Assembly (NCBI GenBank): GCA_047621305.1
Contig: JBLHNB010000002.1
Coordinates: 1-64,000, forward strand
Length of the DNA: 64,000 nucleotides
Direction: 5' to 3'
From: Colwellia_A sp047621305
GTDB lineage: Bacteria > Pseudomonadota > Gammaproteobacteria > Enterobacterales > Alteromonadaceae
Shown: positions 9,310 to 16,185 of the stretch, one piece after another
Position numbering within the stretch: the first letter of the stretch is position 1
How the letters are laid out: every line of letters begins with the position of its first letter
Program-made: the position numbers and the translations under genes
The notes under the pieces: model-generated
Seen by the model: only the letters and a program-made list of their open reading frames with translations
Told to the model about the DNA's origin: nothing
Databases searched by the model: none

Positions 9310-9384
9310 TCAGCCAATGACTACCATCTCAATGAGGGTGGTAGTGGTAATAATAATGGTAATGTGGCGAATTAATGTAGTCAT
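9310..9384 (-). CDS. thrL: thr operon leader peptide
   Basis: A 24-codon reading frame (ATG at 9384, TGA at 9310-9312) encodes a peptide with seven threonines and seven isoleucines, including a run of four Thr codons preceded by ITIII. By the classical attenuation model, ribosome stalling at these codons when charged tRNA-Thr or tRNA-Ile is scarce prevents formation of the terminator at 9251-9287 and lets transcription reach thrA. The peptide sequence differs from E. coli ThrL, but composition and position are diagnostic. The ribosome-binding site is weak (AGG about 12 bases upstream). Confidence 0.9.
   Translation of the reverse strand: MTTLIRHITIIITTTTLIEMVVIG
9321..9344 (-). promoter_or_regulatory. 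Leader-internal (pause) hairpin of the thr attenuator
   Basis: Within the 3' half of the thrL coding region an inverted repeat with a 6-bp outer stem (CTACCA/TGGTAG) and a short inner CTC/GAG stem overlaps the last Thr codons. A ribosome stalled on those codons would melt it. It fits the 1:2 pause structure of classical attenuators; the competing antiterminator was not worked out. Confidence 0.55.
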
Positions 9385-9531
9385 GGGGTTAAAGTGCCTG
9401 ATTAGAGTAATTATGTCAATAATTAATTGTGAATAAAGTGGCTTTGTTTTTTGAATAAATCCCCTGAGTTTTTGAATAAATAGGTAAAATATAAGAAAAT
9501 ACAATTATTTTATACAATTAGCGCTTTAGTG

Positions 9532-10473
9532 TTAAGATAATTCTGTAGATAAACAAACTCTATTGCGTCCAGAAGATTTAGCTTTATATAAGGCGTTGTC
9601 AGCGTTTTCAATTAAATCTTCATACCGTTCATCTTGTTCGTTTATCATGCTGACCCCAACACTCGCAGATGTTCGTATAATTTTGTCTTGAAAATTTATA
9701 ACCGTACTTTCAATCGATACACGAATACGTTCGGCGACATCTTCTGCGCCTTTGAGGTCGGTTTCAGGTAATACAATAGCAAATTCTTCACCACCATAAC
9801 GCCCAAACTGATCACATAGTCGCAGCAGTGATTGAATGTTTTTAGCAGTATCTACAAGTACTTTATCGCCACCTAAATGACCATAGGTATCATTGAGTAA
9901 CTTAAAATGGTCAAGATCATACATGATCAAGGCGAGCCCGTGTTTATATCGACGTGCTCTGGAAAACTCTTTAGCTAAGCATTCTTCCCAGTGCTTACGA
10001 TTAAATATCTGGGTTAAACCATCAATTCTGTTTGCTATAGCTAAGTTTTCTAACGTTTTATTTAGCATGGTTTGATAATGAGAAACATCGGTTGCATCTT
10101 CGATAAGGATGCAAATATGGCTTATGGTGTTGTTAGAGGTTATGGGTAAAAATGTACAGTTCTGTGCCATAAAGTGACTATCAGTTGTGATAGGGCGGGT
10201 ATGTGGCAATTCAAATAAATGGTGACGTTGCTCCCATGAGCAAAACGATTGCGTGTTTAATTGAATGACGCTCGATAATTTTCGTTCAAACCATTTTTTG
10301 GGTAGTTCAGGAAATACATCAAAAATACATTTCCCCATAACTTTTTCAGGGGCTGCATTAGCGTGTACTTGAAGAAAACGATTCCACTTTACAATGGCTA
10401 AATCTAAATCGACAATTAGGATACCGGTATCAATTTTATCAGCTATGTTTTCGTAGAAATGATCGACAGACAT
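9532..10473 (-). CDS. Diguanylate cyclase with N-terminal PAS domain
   Basis: A 313-residue soluble protein. Residues ~5-125 resemble a PAS sensor domain (DTGILIVDLDLAIVKWN ... GKCIFDVFPEL ... a PAC-like ILIEDATDVSHYQ). Residues ~150-310 are a GGDEF domain: DGLTQIFNRKHWEE, MYDLDHFKLLNDTYGH, and the active-site motif RYGGEEF. A product-inhibition site RxxD (RLCD) stands five residues before GGEEF, so the enzyme should make cyclic di-GMP under feedback control. It is the last of three genes: its ATG overlaps the stop codon of the CheC-like gene by one base, so it is translationally coupled. No membrane segment is seen. Confidence 0.93.
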   Translation of the reverse strand: MSVDHFYENIADKIDTGILIVDLDLAIVKWNRFLQVHANAAPEKVMGKCIFDVFPELPKKWFERKLSSVIQLNTQSFCSWEQRHHLFELPHTRPITTDSHFMAQNCTFLPITSNNTISHICILIEDATDVSHYQTMLNKTLENLAIANRIDGLTQIFNRKHWEECLAKEFSRARRYKHGLALIMYDLDHFKLLNDTYGHLGGDKVLVDTAKNIQSLLRLCDQFGRYGGEEFAIVLPETDLKGAEDVAERIRVSIESTVINFQDKIIRTSASVGVSMINEQDERYEDLIENADNALYKAKSSGRNRVCLSTELS

Positions 10474-11081
10474 TAAAAATCATCCAAAATTCGGTTTAAT
10501 ACTGTTGTTATATTAACAATCGCAGATTCAGGGATCAGTAATATCATATCGCAATTAAACGAATAATCGGTAACCTGATAAGTTATCTTAACCTTTAATG
10601 CTAAATCCCAGTTAAAAGAAAGCTGATGTAAATGTTCTGACACTAGACTTTTTGTAGATGACAAAAGTCGAGGGGCACTATAGGACATTTGATTATTTAT
10701 TTGACCGGCAAAAACATTTAGAAAAGTTGTCGTTAAAATAGAGCTTAAATCAATGATTTGCTCTTCAACTGAAAGTTCACCAGGTTCGTACCCTAATAAG
10801 TCGGCTAAGCGGTCGGAATCTTTTGGTTGATAAATAAGTAACGCTTCACCTCTTATTCCTTCAAAACCAAAGAAACCTTGGCTAACAACAGCTACCGCCA
10901 TTTGTTCATCGCTTAGGGAGTCTGATAAGCTTTTCGCATCTACTTGTTCAATACTCGGTACATTTAAATGAACAAAGGTATCTAGGTAACGAGCGAGTTG
11001 GTCACTGGCTTGTCCCATGGCAACATTGATTAATTCTTGCAAGCAATCTTGTTGGTCTTCATTTAAGTTTAAAGTATTCAT
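10473..11081 (-). CDS. CheC-like CheY-phosphatase family protein
   Basis: A 202-residue protein of the CheC/CheX/FliY phosphatase family. The first repeat matches the active-site consensus D-X3-E-X2-N-X22-P exactly: Asp12, Glu16, Asn19 and Pro42 in DCLQELINVAMGQASDQLA and beyond. The second, equivalent repeat (around SSILTTTFLNVFAGQI) lacks the E-X2-N pair, so only one active site is expected. It probably dephosphorylates the response regulator encoded just upstream, with which it shares an ATGA stop/start overlap, and may transmit that state to the downstream diguanylate cyclase. No other chemotaxis genes are nearby, so this is likely a stand-alone signalling module. Confidence 0.85.
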   Translation of the reverse strand: MNTLNLNEDQQDCLQELINVAMGQASDQLARYLDTFVHLNVPSIEQVDAKSLSDSLSDEQMAVAVVSQGFFGFEGIRGEALLIYQPKDSDRLADLLGYEPGELSVEEQIIDLSSILTTTFLNVFAGQINNQMSYSAPRLLSSTKSLVSEHLHQLSFNWDLALKVKITYQVTDYSFNCDMILLIPESAIVNITTVLNRILDDF

Positions 11082-11443
11082 AGAAAACCATGCTTAGTTA
11101 AACTCTCATTTAATATTTCAGTTTTTACGGGTTTCCGCAAAAAGGCTTTTGCACCTAAAGCCAATACCTTACTTTGCATTTCAGGTTGTATATCGGCTGA
11201 GATAACAAAAACAGCCACATCGATATTTTCATCTTTAATACCTTGTAAAACGCCAACCCCATCTAATATGGGCATGGTTAAATCAAGAAATAAAAGGTCA
11301 ATTTTTTGACTTTTTAAGATGACTAGCGCTTCTTCCCCGTTAGTCGCAATTTGAGTTTTTGCGGATAATTGTTCAGGCAAGCTTCTTAATACTTGCTTTC
11401 GAGCTAAATTAGAGTCATCACAAACCAGTACTGACAAGTCCAT
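11078..11443 (-). CDS. Single-domain response regulator (CheY-like)
   Basis: A 121-residue receiver domain without output domain. The acidic pocket (CDDS, Asp9-Asp10), the phospho-acceptor Asp54 in LLFLDLTMPILDG, the switch Ser82 and Lys104 (FLRKPVK) are all present, so it should be phosphorylatable. It is the first gene of a three-gene operon with a CheC-like phosphatase and a PAS-GGDEF diguanylate cyclase; overlaps of 4 and 1 bases imply tight coupling. No histidine kinase is adjacent, so its phosphodonor is unknown. Confidence 0.92.
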   Translation of the reverse strand: MDLSVLVCDDSNLARKQVLRSLPEQLSAKTQIATNGEEALVILKSQKIDLLFLDLTMPILDGVGVLQGIKDENIDVAVFVISADIQPEMQSKVLALGAKAFLRKPVKTEILNESLTKHGFL

Positions 11444-11551
11444 AAAGGTTATAGTCCATATATATTTTTATTATTGATGGCACTAATTTACCCTAAAAGT
11501 GTCGAAGTGTTAATCAAATACGGTTTAAAATGGGGTTTTTATTTCTCACAG

Positions 11552-11615
11552 AAAAAAAAGCCTATTTATTAGCAAGTTATTAAAGTTAATTTATTGCTAA
11601 TAAATAAAAAAGGCT
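11552..11615 (-). terminator. Long intrinsic terminator after the yebG-ygjP pair
   Basis: A 13-bp perfect stem (11594-11606 with 11563-11575) is extended by AGCC/GGCT pairing around a T bulge and, on the minus strand, runs straight into eight T residues. It is the first strong terminator downstream of the minus-strand ygjP-like gene, about 240 bp beyond its stop. Confidence 0.7.
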
Positions 11616-11655
11616 AACATTTATTGTTCATCGTTATAAACCTAGAAGAACTTGT

Positions 11656-11799
11656 ATGAGTAGGACTGATAAAATAGTTGAGGTGATGTATATAACGGTC
11701 ATCGTCATACTGTGCTTGTTTAATCTCATAAATTACCTTGTGGTTATTTTTAGTATTATGAAATTATTAAACAAATTTTGTGCCAACTGCTTTTATTAA
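11656..11799 (+). CDS. Possible 47-residue hydrophobic small protein
   Basis: In the gap between the response regulator operon and the ygjP-like gene, a plus-strand frame (ATG 11656, TAA 11797-11799) encodes 47 residues with a central hydrophobic stretch (about residues 10-34, including VIVILCLFNLINYLVVIF) and a basic, cysteine-containing C terminus. This would make a single-helix membrane microprotein. Evidence is weak: an imperfect AGAAGAA upstream of the start and no recognised family, in AT-rich DNA where chance hydrophobic frames are common. Confidence 0.25.
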   Translation: MSRTDKIVEVMYITVIVILCLFNLINYLVVIFSIMKLLNKFCANCFY

Positions 11800-11851
11800 A
11801 CACAAAATATTGAACGAAAGCGATTGTTTTAGCATGAGAATGTGGACTTTT

Positions 11852-12553
11852 TTACCAAACAAGTTGTGCTTGGTGGTGCTTAAGCCAGCTTTTGGCTTCT
11901 TTATAATTTGAACAATGTTGATGGACTAACTGCCAAAATTCAGTTGAATGATTTAGATGTTTAAGATGGCAGAGTTCATGAATAATAACATAGTCGATTA
12001 CCCAAAGAGGCGTCATCATTAGTAAGTAATTAAAACTGAGTTCACCTCTATTATTACAGCTTCCCCAGCGAGCTTTATAAAGGCGTACTTTGAAAGATAT
12101 AGGTATCAAATCTATATGGCTGCTTAAATGAGGAAGTCTTTTGCTAATATAATGTTGAGCTTGTTCTTTTAGCCAAATAGCAAGATACTTTTTTACCTGT
12201 TGTGATAAATAAGCTTGTTCAAGGCATTTAGCTTCAATTCTTTGTGAAAGAGTAACTAAAAGGTCATCATTTAACACGTCAATAGCAGCTTTTTTTCCAA
12301 AAACAATACGAAGTGTTTTTTGTTGTCCGTTTACCCATATGGAACTTCCGTTGACAAAAAAGTCCTCATCAGTGGCTGGTAATTGCATGGTGTCGTTTAG
12401 TTTTCTTTTTAACCATGCTGATTTTTTAGTTATGATGAGATCGATTTGTTGTTGCGATAAAAAGCTAGGAGCACGAACAACTATTCGACCTCTTTTTACT
12501 TGTAACGAGATAGTCTTACGACGATCACTTCGTATTAATTGATAATCAAACAT
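11852..12553 (-). CDS. YgjP-type zinc metallopeptidase (DUF45, SprT-like fold)
   Basis: A 233-residue protein of the YgjP/DUF45 family of putative metallopeptidases. The C-terminal half shows KARWGSCNNRGELSFNYLLMM followed by the zinc motif HELCH at residues 192-196, then H-X5-FW (LNHSTEFW), the standard arrangement of this family. The N-terminal ~110 residues form the family's beta-rich region. It starts 21 bp after the yebG stop on the same strand, so the two should share a transcript and, if the LexA box upstream of yebG is functional, an SOS response. Substrate is unknown. Confidence 0.85.
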   Translation of the reverse strand: MFDYQLIRSDRRKTISLQVKRGRIVVRAPSFLSQQQIDLIITKKSAWLKRKLNDTMQLPATDEDFFVNGSSIWVNGQQKTLRIVFGKKAAIDVLNDDLLVTLSQRIEAKCLEQAYLSQQVKKYLAIWLKEQAQHYISKRLPHLSSHIDLIPISFKVRLYKARWGSCNNRGELSFNYLLMMTPLWVIDYVIIHELCHLKHLNHSTEFWQLVHQHCSNYKEAKSWLKHHQAQLVW

Positions 12554-12574
12554 TGAGTACGTTTTTCTCTAGTA

Positions 12575-12898
12575 TCAAGCCTCTTCTTTTTTAGCGGAAG
12601 ATTTACTTTTAGTTTTATCAACTGTTTTCTCATTTGCTACTTTTTTTGGTGCAGGACTTGGATCTTTTGCTTTCTTAGCTTGTAGTGCTACTAAAACCTC
12701 TTCGCGGTTTTTAGCTAAATAGATACTCAGTTCTTCTCTGACCTCCTCACTTAACTCAAATGGTACTGACTTTAACATTTCTGTTAAGTTATCAGCGATA
12801 TCCAACATTTTGTCGTATTCATCAGCGGCTTTTTTTTCCATGAACGTCTGCACCTCCACACCATGTCGAATGACAACATATCTATTTTCAACTGCCAT
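12575..12898 (-). CDS. yebG: YebG family DNA-damage-inducible protein
   Basis: A 107-residue protein whose first ~75 residues match YebG (MAVENRYVVIRHGVEVQTFMEKK ... YDKMLDIADNL), the small SOS-regulated protein of gammaproteobacteria whose biochemical role is unknown. The last ~30 residues are a lysine/serine/alanine-rich tail (positively charged, low complexity) as in homologues. A LexA-box match lies 144 bp upstream of the start. First gene of a pair with the YgjP-like metallopeptidase. Confidence 0.88.
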   Translation of the reverse strand: MAVENRYVVIRHGVEVQTFMEKKAADEYDKMLDIADNLTEMLKSVPFELSEEVREELSIYLAKNREEVLVALQAKKAKDPSPAPKKVANEKTVDKTKSKSSAKKEEA

Positions 12899-13041
12899 TA
12901 TTTTCCCTTATTTAATCAAACAATGAATGAGTGTTTTATATCTTAATTAAATTTAAACGTTATTTGAATACATCCTTTGAACCGTAAAGATAAAAATATA
13001 AACGGATTTAATAGCATATATGAAAAGACAATTAAAAAAAG

Positions 13042-13057
13042 CTGTATAAAACAACAG
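13042..13057. promoter_or_regulatory. LexA (SOS) box upstream of yebG
   Basis: The sequence CTGT-N8-ACAG with an A/T-rich centre (CTGTATAAAACAACAG) matches the gammaproteobacterial LexA consensus in all eight fixed positions. A TTGTCT/TATTAA-like promoter pair lies just inside it towards yebG. The 144-bp distance to the start codon is long but compatible with an upstream transcription start. Confidence 0.7.
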
Positions 13058-13377
13058 TAAGATACGCCCTTTTTTGATTAATGCCAACCAAAAAATAATT
13101 TTTAAGCGTTATTCGTCCTGCGATGTACTGCTAAAAGCGTAGATGTTTTGTTGCTAGGTATATTTGGATGTAAAAAATAGTTACTGAAATTTGTTCAGAT
13201 TGATGTGTTTAGTTGTTAATGATCAATATATTAACCTAGGTTATTAAATATTAATCAATGTGGTTTTAGTTACATTTAGTAAGATTTAAAGGGGGAACTT
13301 CTTTTTAAAAAAGTAGCACTATTATATTGAACACGGAAAAACACTAACCTATTACCACTATAATTTTGGAGAATATC

Positions 13378-13725
13378 ATGAGCACAGTTAAATCTACAGT
13401 TTATGCAATCGTTACTACTAGCTTATTAGCAGGTGCAAGTTTCAATGCTTTTGCGATGAACGACTATATCGAATCAGCACTAATTGATGTGTGTAAATCT
13501 GCACAAAAAGGTAACCTACTACAATTCAAGAATAAAATTAAATCATACCGCTTAAGTGATGAAAATGTTGCGATGAAAGTGATGTGCAATGGTGATGATA
13601 TTATTGAATTTGCAAGTAAGCATGGTTCAGACCGAATCGCTGCTAAATTGGAAAACAGCATTGGCGGGGTAACTATTACAGATATGGCCGCTGTTTCAAA
13701 AATTAATGTTGGATTTGCAGAGTAA
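13378..13725 (+). CDS. Secreted DUF3718-family protein
   Basis: A 115-residue protein with a cleavable-looking signal peptide (residues 1-26, hydrophobic TVYAIVTTSLLAGASFNAFA ending in AFA). The mature part holds two cysteines (DVCKSAQKGN and KVMCNGDDIIEFA), consistent with a disulfide, and resembles DUF3718 proteins common in Alteromonadales, of unknown function. The start is the ATG at 13378, placed seven bases after GGAG; an in-frame TTG four codons earlier lies on the ribosome-binding site and is rejected. It stands alone, flanked by 130-480 bp gaps. Confidence 0.8.
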   Translation: MSTVKSTVYAIVTTSLLAGASFNAFAMNDYIESALIDVCKSAQKGNLLQFKNKIKSYRLSDENVAMKVMCNGDDIIEFASKHGSDRIAAKLENSIGGVTITDMAAVSKINVGFAE

Positions 13726-13859
13726 CTTAACCTAAATACCTAAATAGTATGATAATAAAATATGTTTAAGCTTGCGTGTAGCCAAGCAACTTCAATATTT
13801 TCGATAAATTCTTTGACGTTGCCGAGCTACCTAAGGTTTACATAGTCTGTAAATAAGCT

Positions 13860-15248
13860 TTATAGCTCTCTAACCCTAAAGTTACGTCCTTTTAATTTTC
13901 CTTCCGTTAATTTTTTAAGTGCTATTTTCAACGATGAGCGAGCAACGGCAACATAGGCCCAATTGGCGCCAAGCTGTATTTTTCCTACATCTTTACCGTC
14001 TATACCATTTTCAGCCGTTAAAGCGCCTAAAATGTCACCGGGTCTGATTTTTTGTTTCTTACCACCATCAATTTGTAATGTCGTCATTCTCGGTACAAAG
14101 ACAGCTCTGTTTAGTACCTCGACATCAGGAAGTATTTCACTTTCAATTGTTTTATCTAGATAATCTTCTAACAAGCCAACTTTATATCTTTCCTTATCGC
14201 TATAAAGAGAGAAAGCCATACCTTTATTCCCTGCTCGTCCGGTTCTCCCTATGCGGTGAACATGTATTTCACTATCTCTGGCAATATGAAAATTAAAAAC
14301 GGCGTCTAAGGTATCAATATCAAGCCCTCTTGCGGCAACATCAGTAGCGACCATAATCGCGGCACTTTTATTAGCAAAACGTACTAAAGTTTGGTCTCTG
14401 TCTCTTTGTTCAAGATCGCCATGTAAAGCAACGGCACTAAAGCCATAGTTAACTAAACTACTAGCAACATCTTGTGCTTCTCGCTTAGTATTACAAAAAA
14501 CCACACTGCTTTCTGGTTGGTATTCTAACAATAACAAACGTATAGCTTGCACACGCTGAGCATTATCATTGTCATCTACTTTATAAAATAGTTGCGTGAT
14601 CGTACTTTCATCATGAGTTGCTGTTGCTTGCACCATTTCTGGCGAGACCATAATTTTATTTGCAATGACTTGAATCTGTTTTGGATAAGTGGCACTAAAT
14701 AAGAGTGTTTGACGTTGTGATGGTATTTGTTCGATGATGTTATCTAAAGACGCTTGGAAGCCCATTTCAAGCATTCTATCTGCTTCATCTAATATTAACA
14801 TTGAAACATCAGCTAAAGTTAGAGTTCCTCGGCCTAGGTGATCTTCAATACGACCAGGTGTTCCTACGATGATATGAGCGCCATGTTCTAAAGAACCTAC
14901 TTGAGGGCCAAAGGGCACGCCGCCACAGAGCGTTAATACTTTGATATTATGAATAGCTCGGGCAAGATTTCTAATTTCTTTAGCTACTTGATCAGCTAAC
15001 TCTCTTGTTGGGCATAAAACTAATGTTTGTATACGAAAACGTTTTACTTCTAGTTTATTGAGCAGTCCCAAGCCAAATGCTGCTGTTTTTCCGGAGCCGG
15101 TTTTTCCTTGGGCGATAACATCTTTTCCAGCCAGGATGTATGGCAAGCTTTGCATTTGAATATCAGTCATTTCATGGTATTCAAGTGTAGCAAGGTTTTC
15201 AATTAGTTCGGGCTTTAGCGGTAAAGATGAAAAGTTTTTATCGTTCAA
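13860..15248 (-). CDS. dbpA: ATP-dependent RNA helicase DbpA
   Basis: A 462-residue DEAD-box helicase (E. coli DbpA 457). The Q motif and motif I (AQGKTGSGKTAAFGLG), PTRELADQ, GTPGR, DEADRMLEMGF, SAT, and the C-terminal helicase motifs VATDVAARGLD and HRIGRTGRAG are all present. The last ~75 residues, with KIRPGDILGALTAENGIDGKDVGKI split over the conserved turn, are the DbpA RNA-binding domain that recognises hairpin 92 of 23S rRNA in 50S assembly. This tail separates it from other DEAD-box paralogues. Confidence 0.95.
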   Translation of the reverse strand: MNDKNFSSLPLKPELIENLATLEYHEMTDIQMQSLPYILAGKDVIAQGKTGSGKTAAFGLGLLNKLEVKRFRIQTLVLCPTRELADQVAKEIRNLARAIHNIKVLTLCGGVPFGPQVGSLEHGAHIIVGTPGRIEDHLGRGTLTLADVSMLILDEADRMLEMGFQASLDNIIEQIPSQRQTLLFSATYPKQIQVIANKIMVSPEMVQATATHDESTITQLFYKVDDNDNAQRVQAIRLLLLEYQPESSVVFCNTKREAQDVASSLVNYGFSAVALHGDLEQRDRDQTLVRFANKSAAIMVATDVAARGLDIDTLDAVFNFHIARDSEIHVHRIGRTGRAGNKGMAFSLYSDKERYKVGLLEDYLDKTIESEILPDVEVLNRAVFVPRMTTLQIDGGKKQKIRPGDILGALTAENGIDGKDVGKIQLGANWAYVAVARSSLKIALKKLTEGKLKGRNFRVREL

Positions 15249-15314
15249 GGGAGTTATTCCAGAATGTACAATTGGAACTATTTTACCGTGTTTATAGCTT
15301 GGTTGATATTGTTA

Positions 15315-16028
15315 TTACTGGTTGATCCAATTCTTAATTATTTCAGCTAATAAAATAGGTTGTTCTAGAGGTAACATATGGCCGGTTTCATTTAGTGGAT
15401 GAATAATTATGTTTTTACTTGATGAGGTCATCGCCGTAATTTTTTTTAAATCGGCAATCTTGTCTTGAACACCAATACAAAATGTTACGGGTATTGTTAA
15501 TTGGGCTAATTTAGGCAGTAAATTTTTACGTTGAGTTGTGACGGTTAGTTGATGTAATAATACGTCTTCTCCTAAGTCACTGTCCATTGCTTTGATCACA
15601 TCAACAATGTTCTGGTTTTTACAAGCATTAGCATGTAAAAATGCATGAATACGCCTTAATGATATGCTGGTATAACCATTTACTTTTATCCAATCAATCG
15701 TGCGAGTTCTTTCTTTTAATTCCTTATTGGCAAGAGCACTCGACATGGTTGAAATTAATAATAGCTGTTTGACCTTATGTGGATAGTTAAGTGCTAATAC
15801 GCTGGCTAGATAGCCCCCCAAAGAAAAACCAACAAGATAACTATCATTATTAATTATTTGTGTTGCCAAATAGGCCACAATTTTGTCAATAGTTTTGTCG
15901 GTAGGTATGGTTAAATGAATTAACGTCGGGGTAATTAGAGACGTTTTTTGTAATTGTTCCCATAACGGTTGCCATAGGCGTTGATCACACATAGTCCCGG
16001 GAATAAAGTAAATTGTTGGCTTGCTCAT
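15315..16028 (-). CDS. Alpha/beta hydrolase
   Basis: A 237-residue alpha/beta-hydrolase fold protein. The oxyanion region (FIPGTMCDQRLWQPLW), nucleophile elbow GFSLGG (Ser69), an Asp region (CIGVQDKIADL) and catalytic His217 in NETGHMLPLEQP form the expected triad. It resembles the small esterase/lactonase group, but the substrate cannot be read from sequence. No signal peptide, so cytoplasmic. It follows a 66-bp gap upstream of dbpA on the same strand. Confidence 0.85.
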   Translation of the reverse strand: MSKPTIYFIPGTMCDQRLWQPLWEQLQKTSLITPTLIHLTIPTDKTIDKIVAYLATQIINNDSYLVGFSLGGYLASVLALNYPHKVKQLLLISTMSSALANKELKERTRTIDWIKVNGYTSISLRRIHAFLHANACKNQNIVDVIKAMDSDLGEDVLLHQLTVTTQRKNLLPKLAQLTIPVTFCIGVQDKIADLKKITAMTSSSKNIIIHPLNETGHMLPLEQPILLAEIIKNWINQ

Positions 16029-16185
16029 TCAACGAACGCCTTAATGTAGTTTTGAATATTTCTGGATATTAATATGCTACCAAAAATATAAAGAGCACGA
16101 GTATTTTTATTGTTGACTGATTTCTGTATATTCACGTAATTTAAGTATATATTTATGGTAGATATGAATTTTAGGTTCTGATTGA

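Noticed and set aside
9414..9419. TTGACA as -35 of the thr promoter
   Set aside because: A perfect hexamer on the minus strand, but only 30 bp before the leader peptide start, which leaves no room for a -10 element, transcription start and ribosome-binding site.
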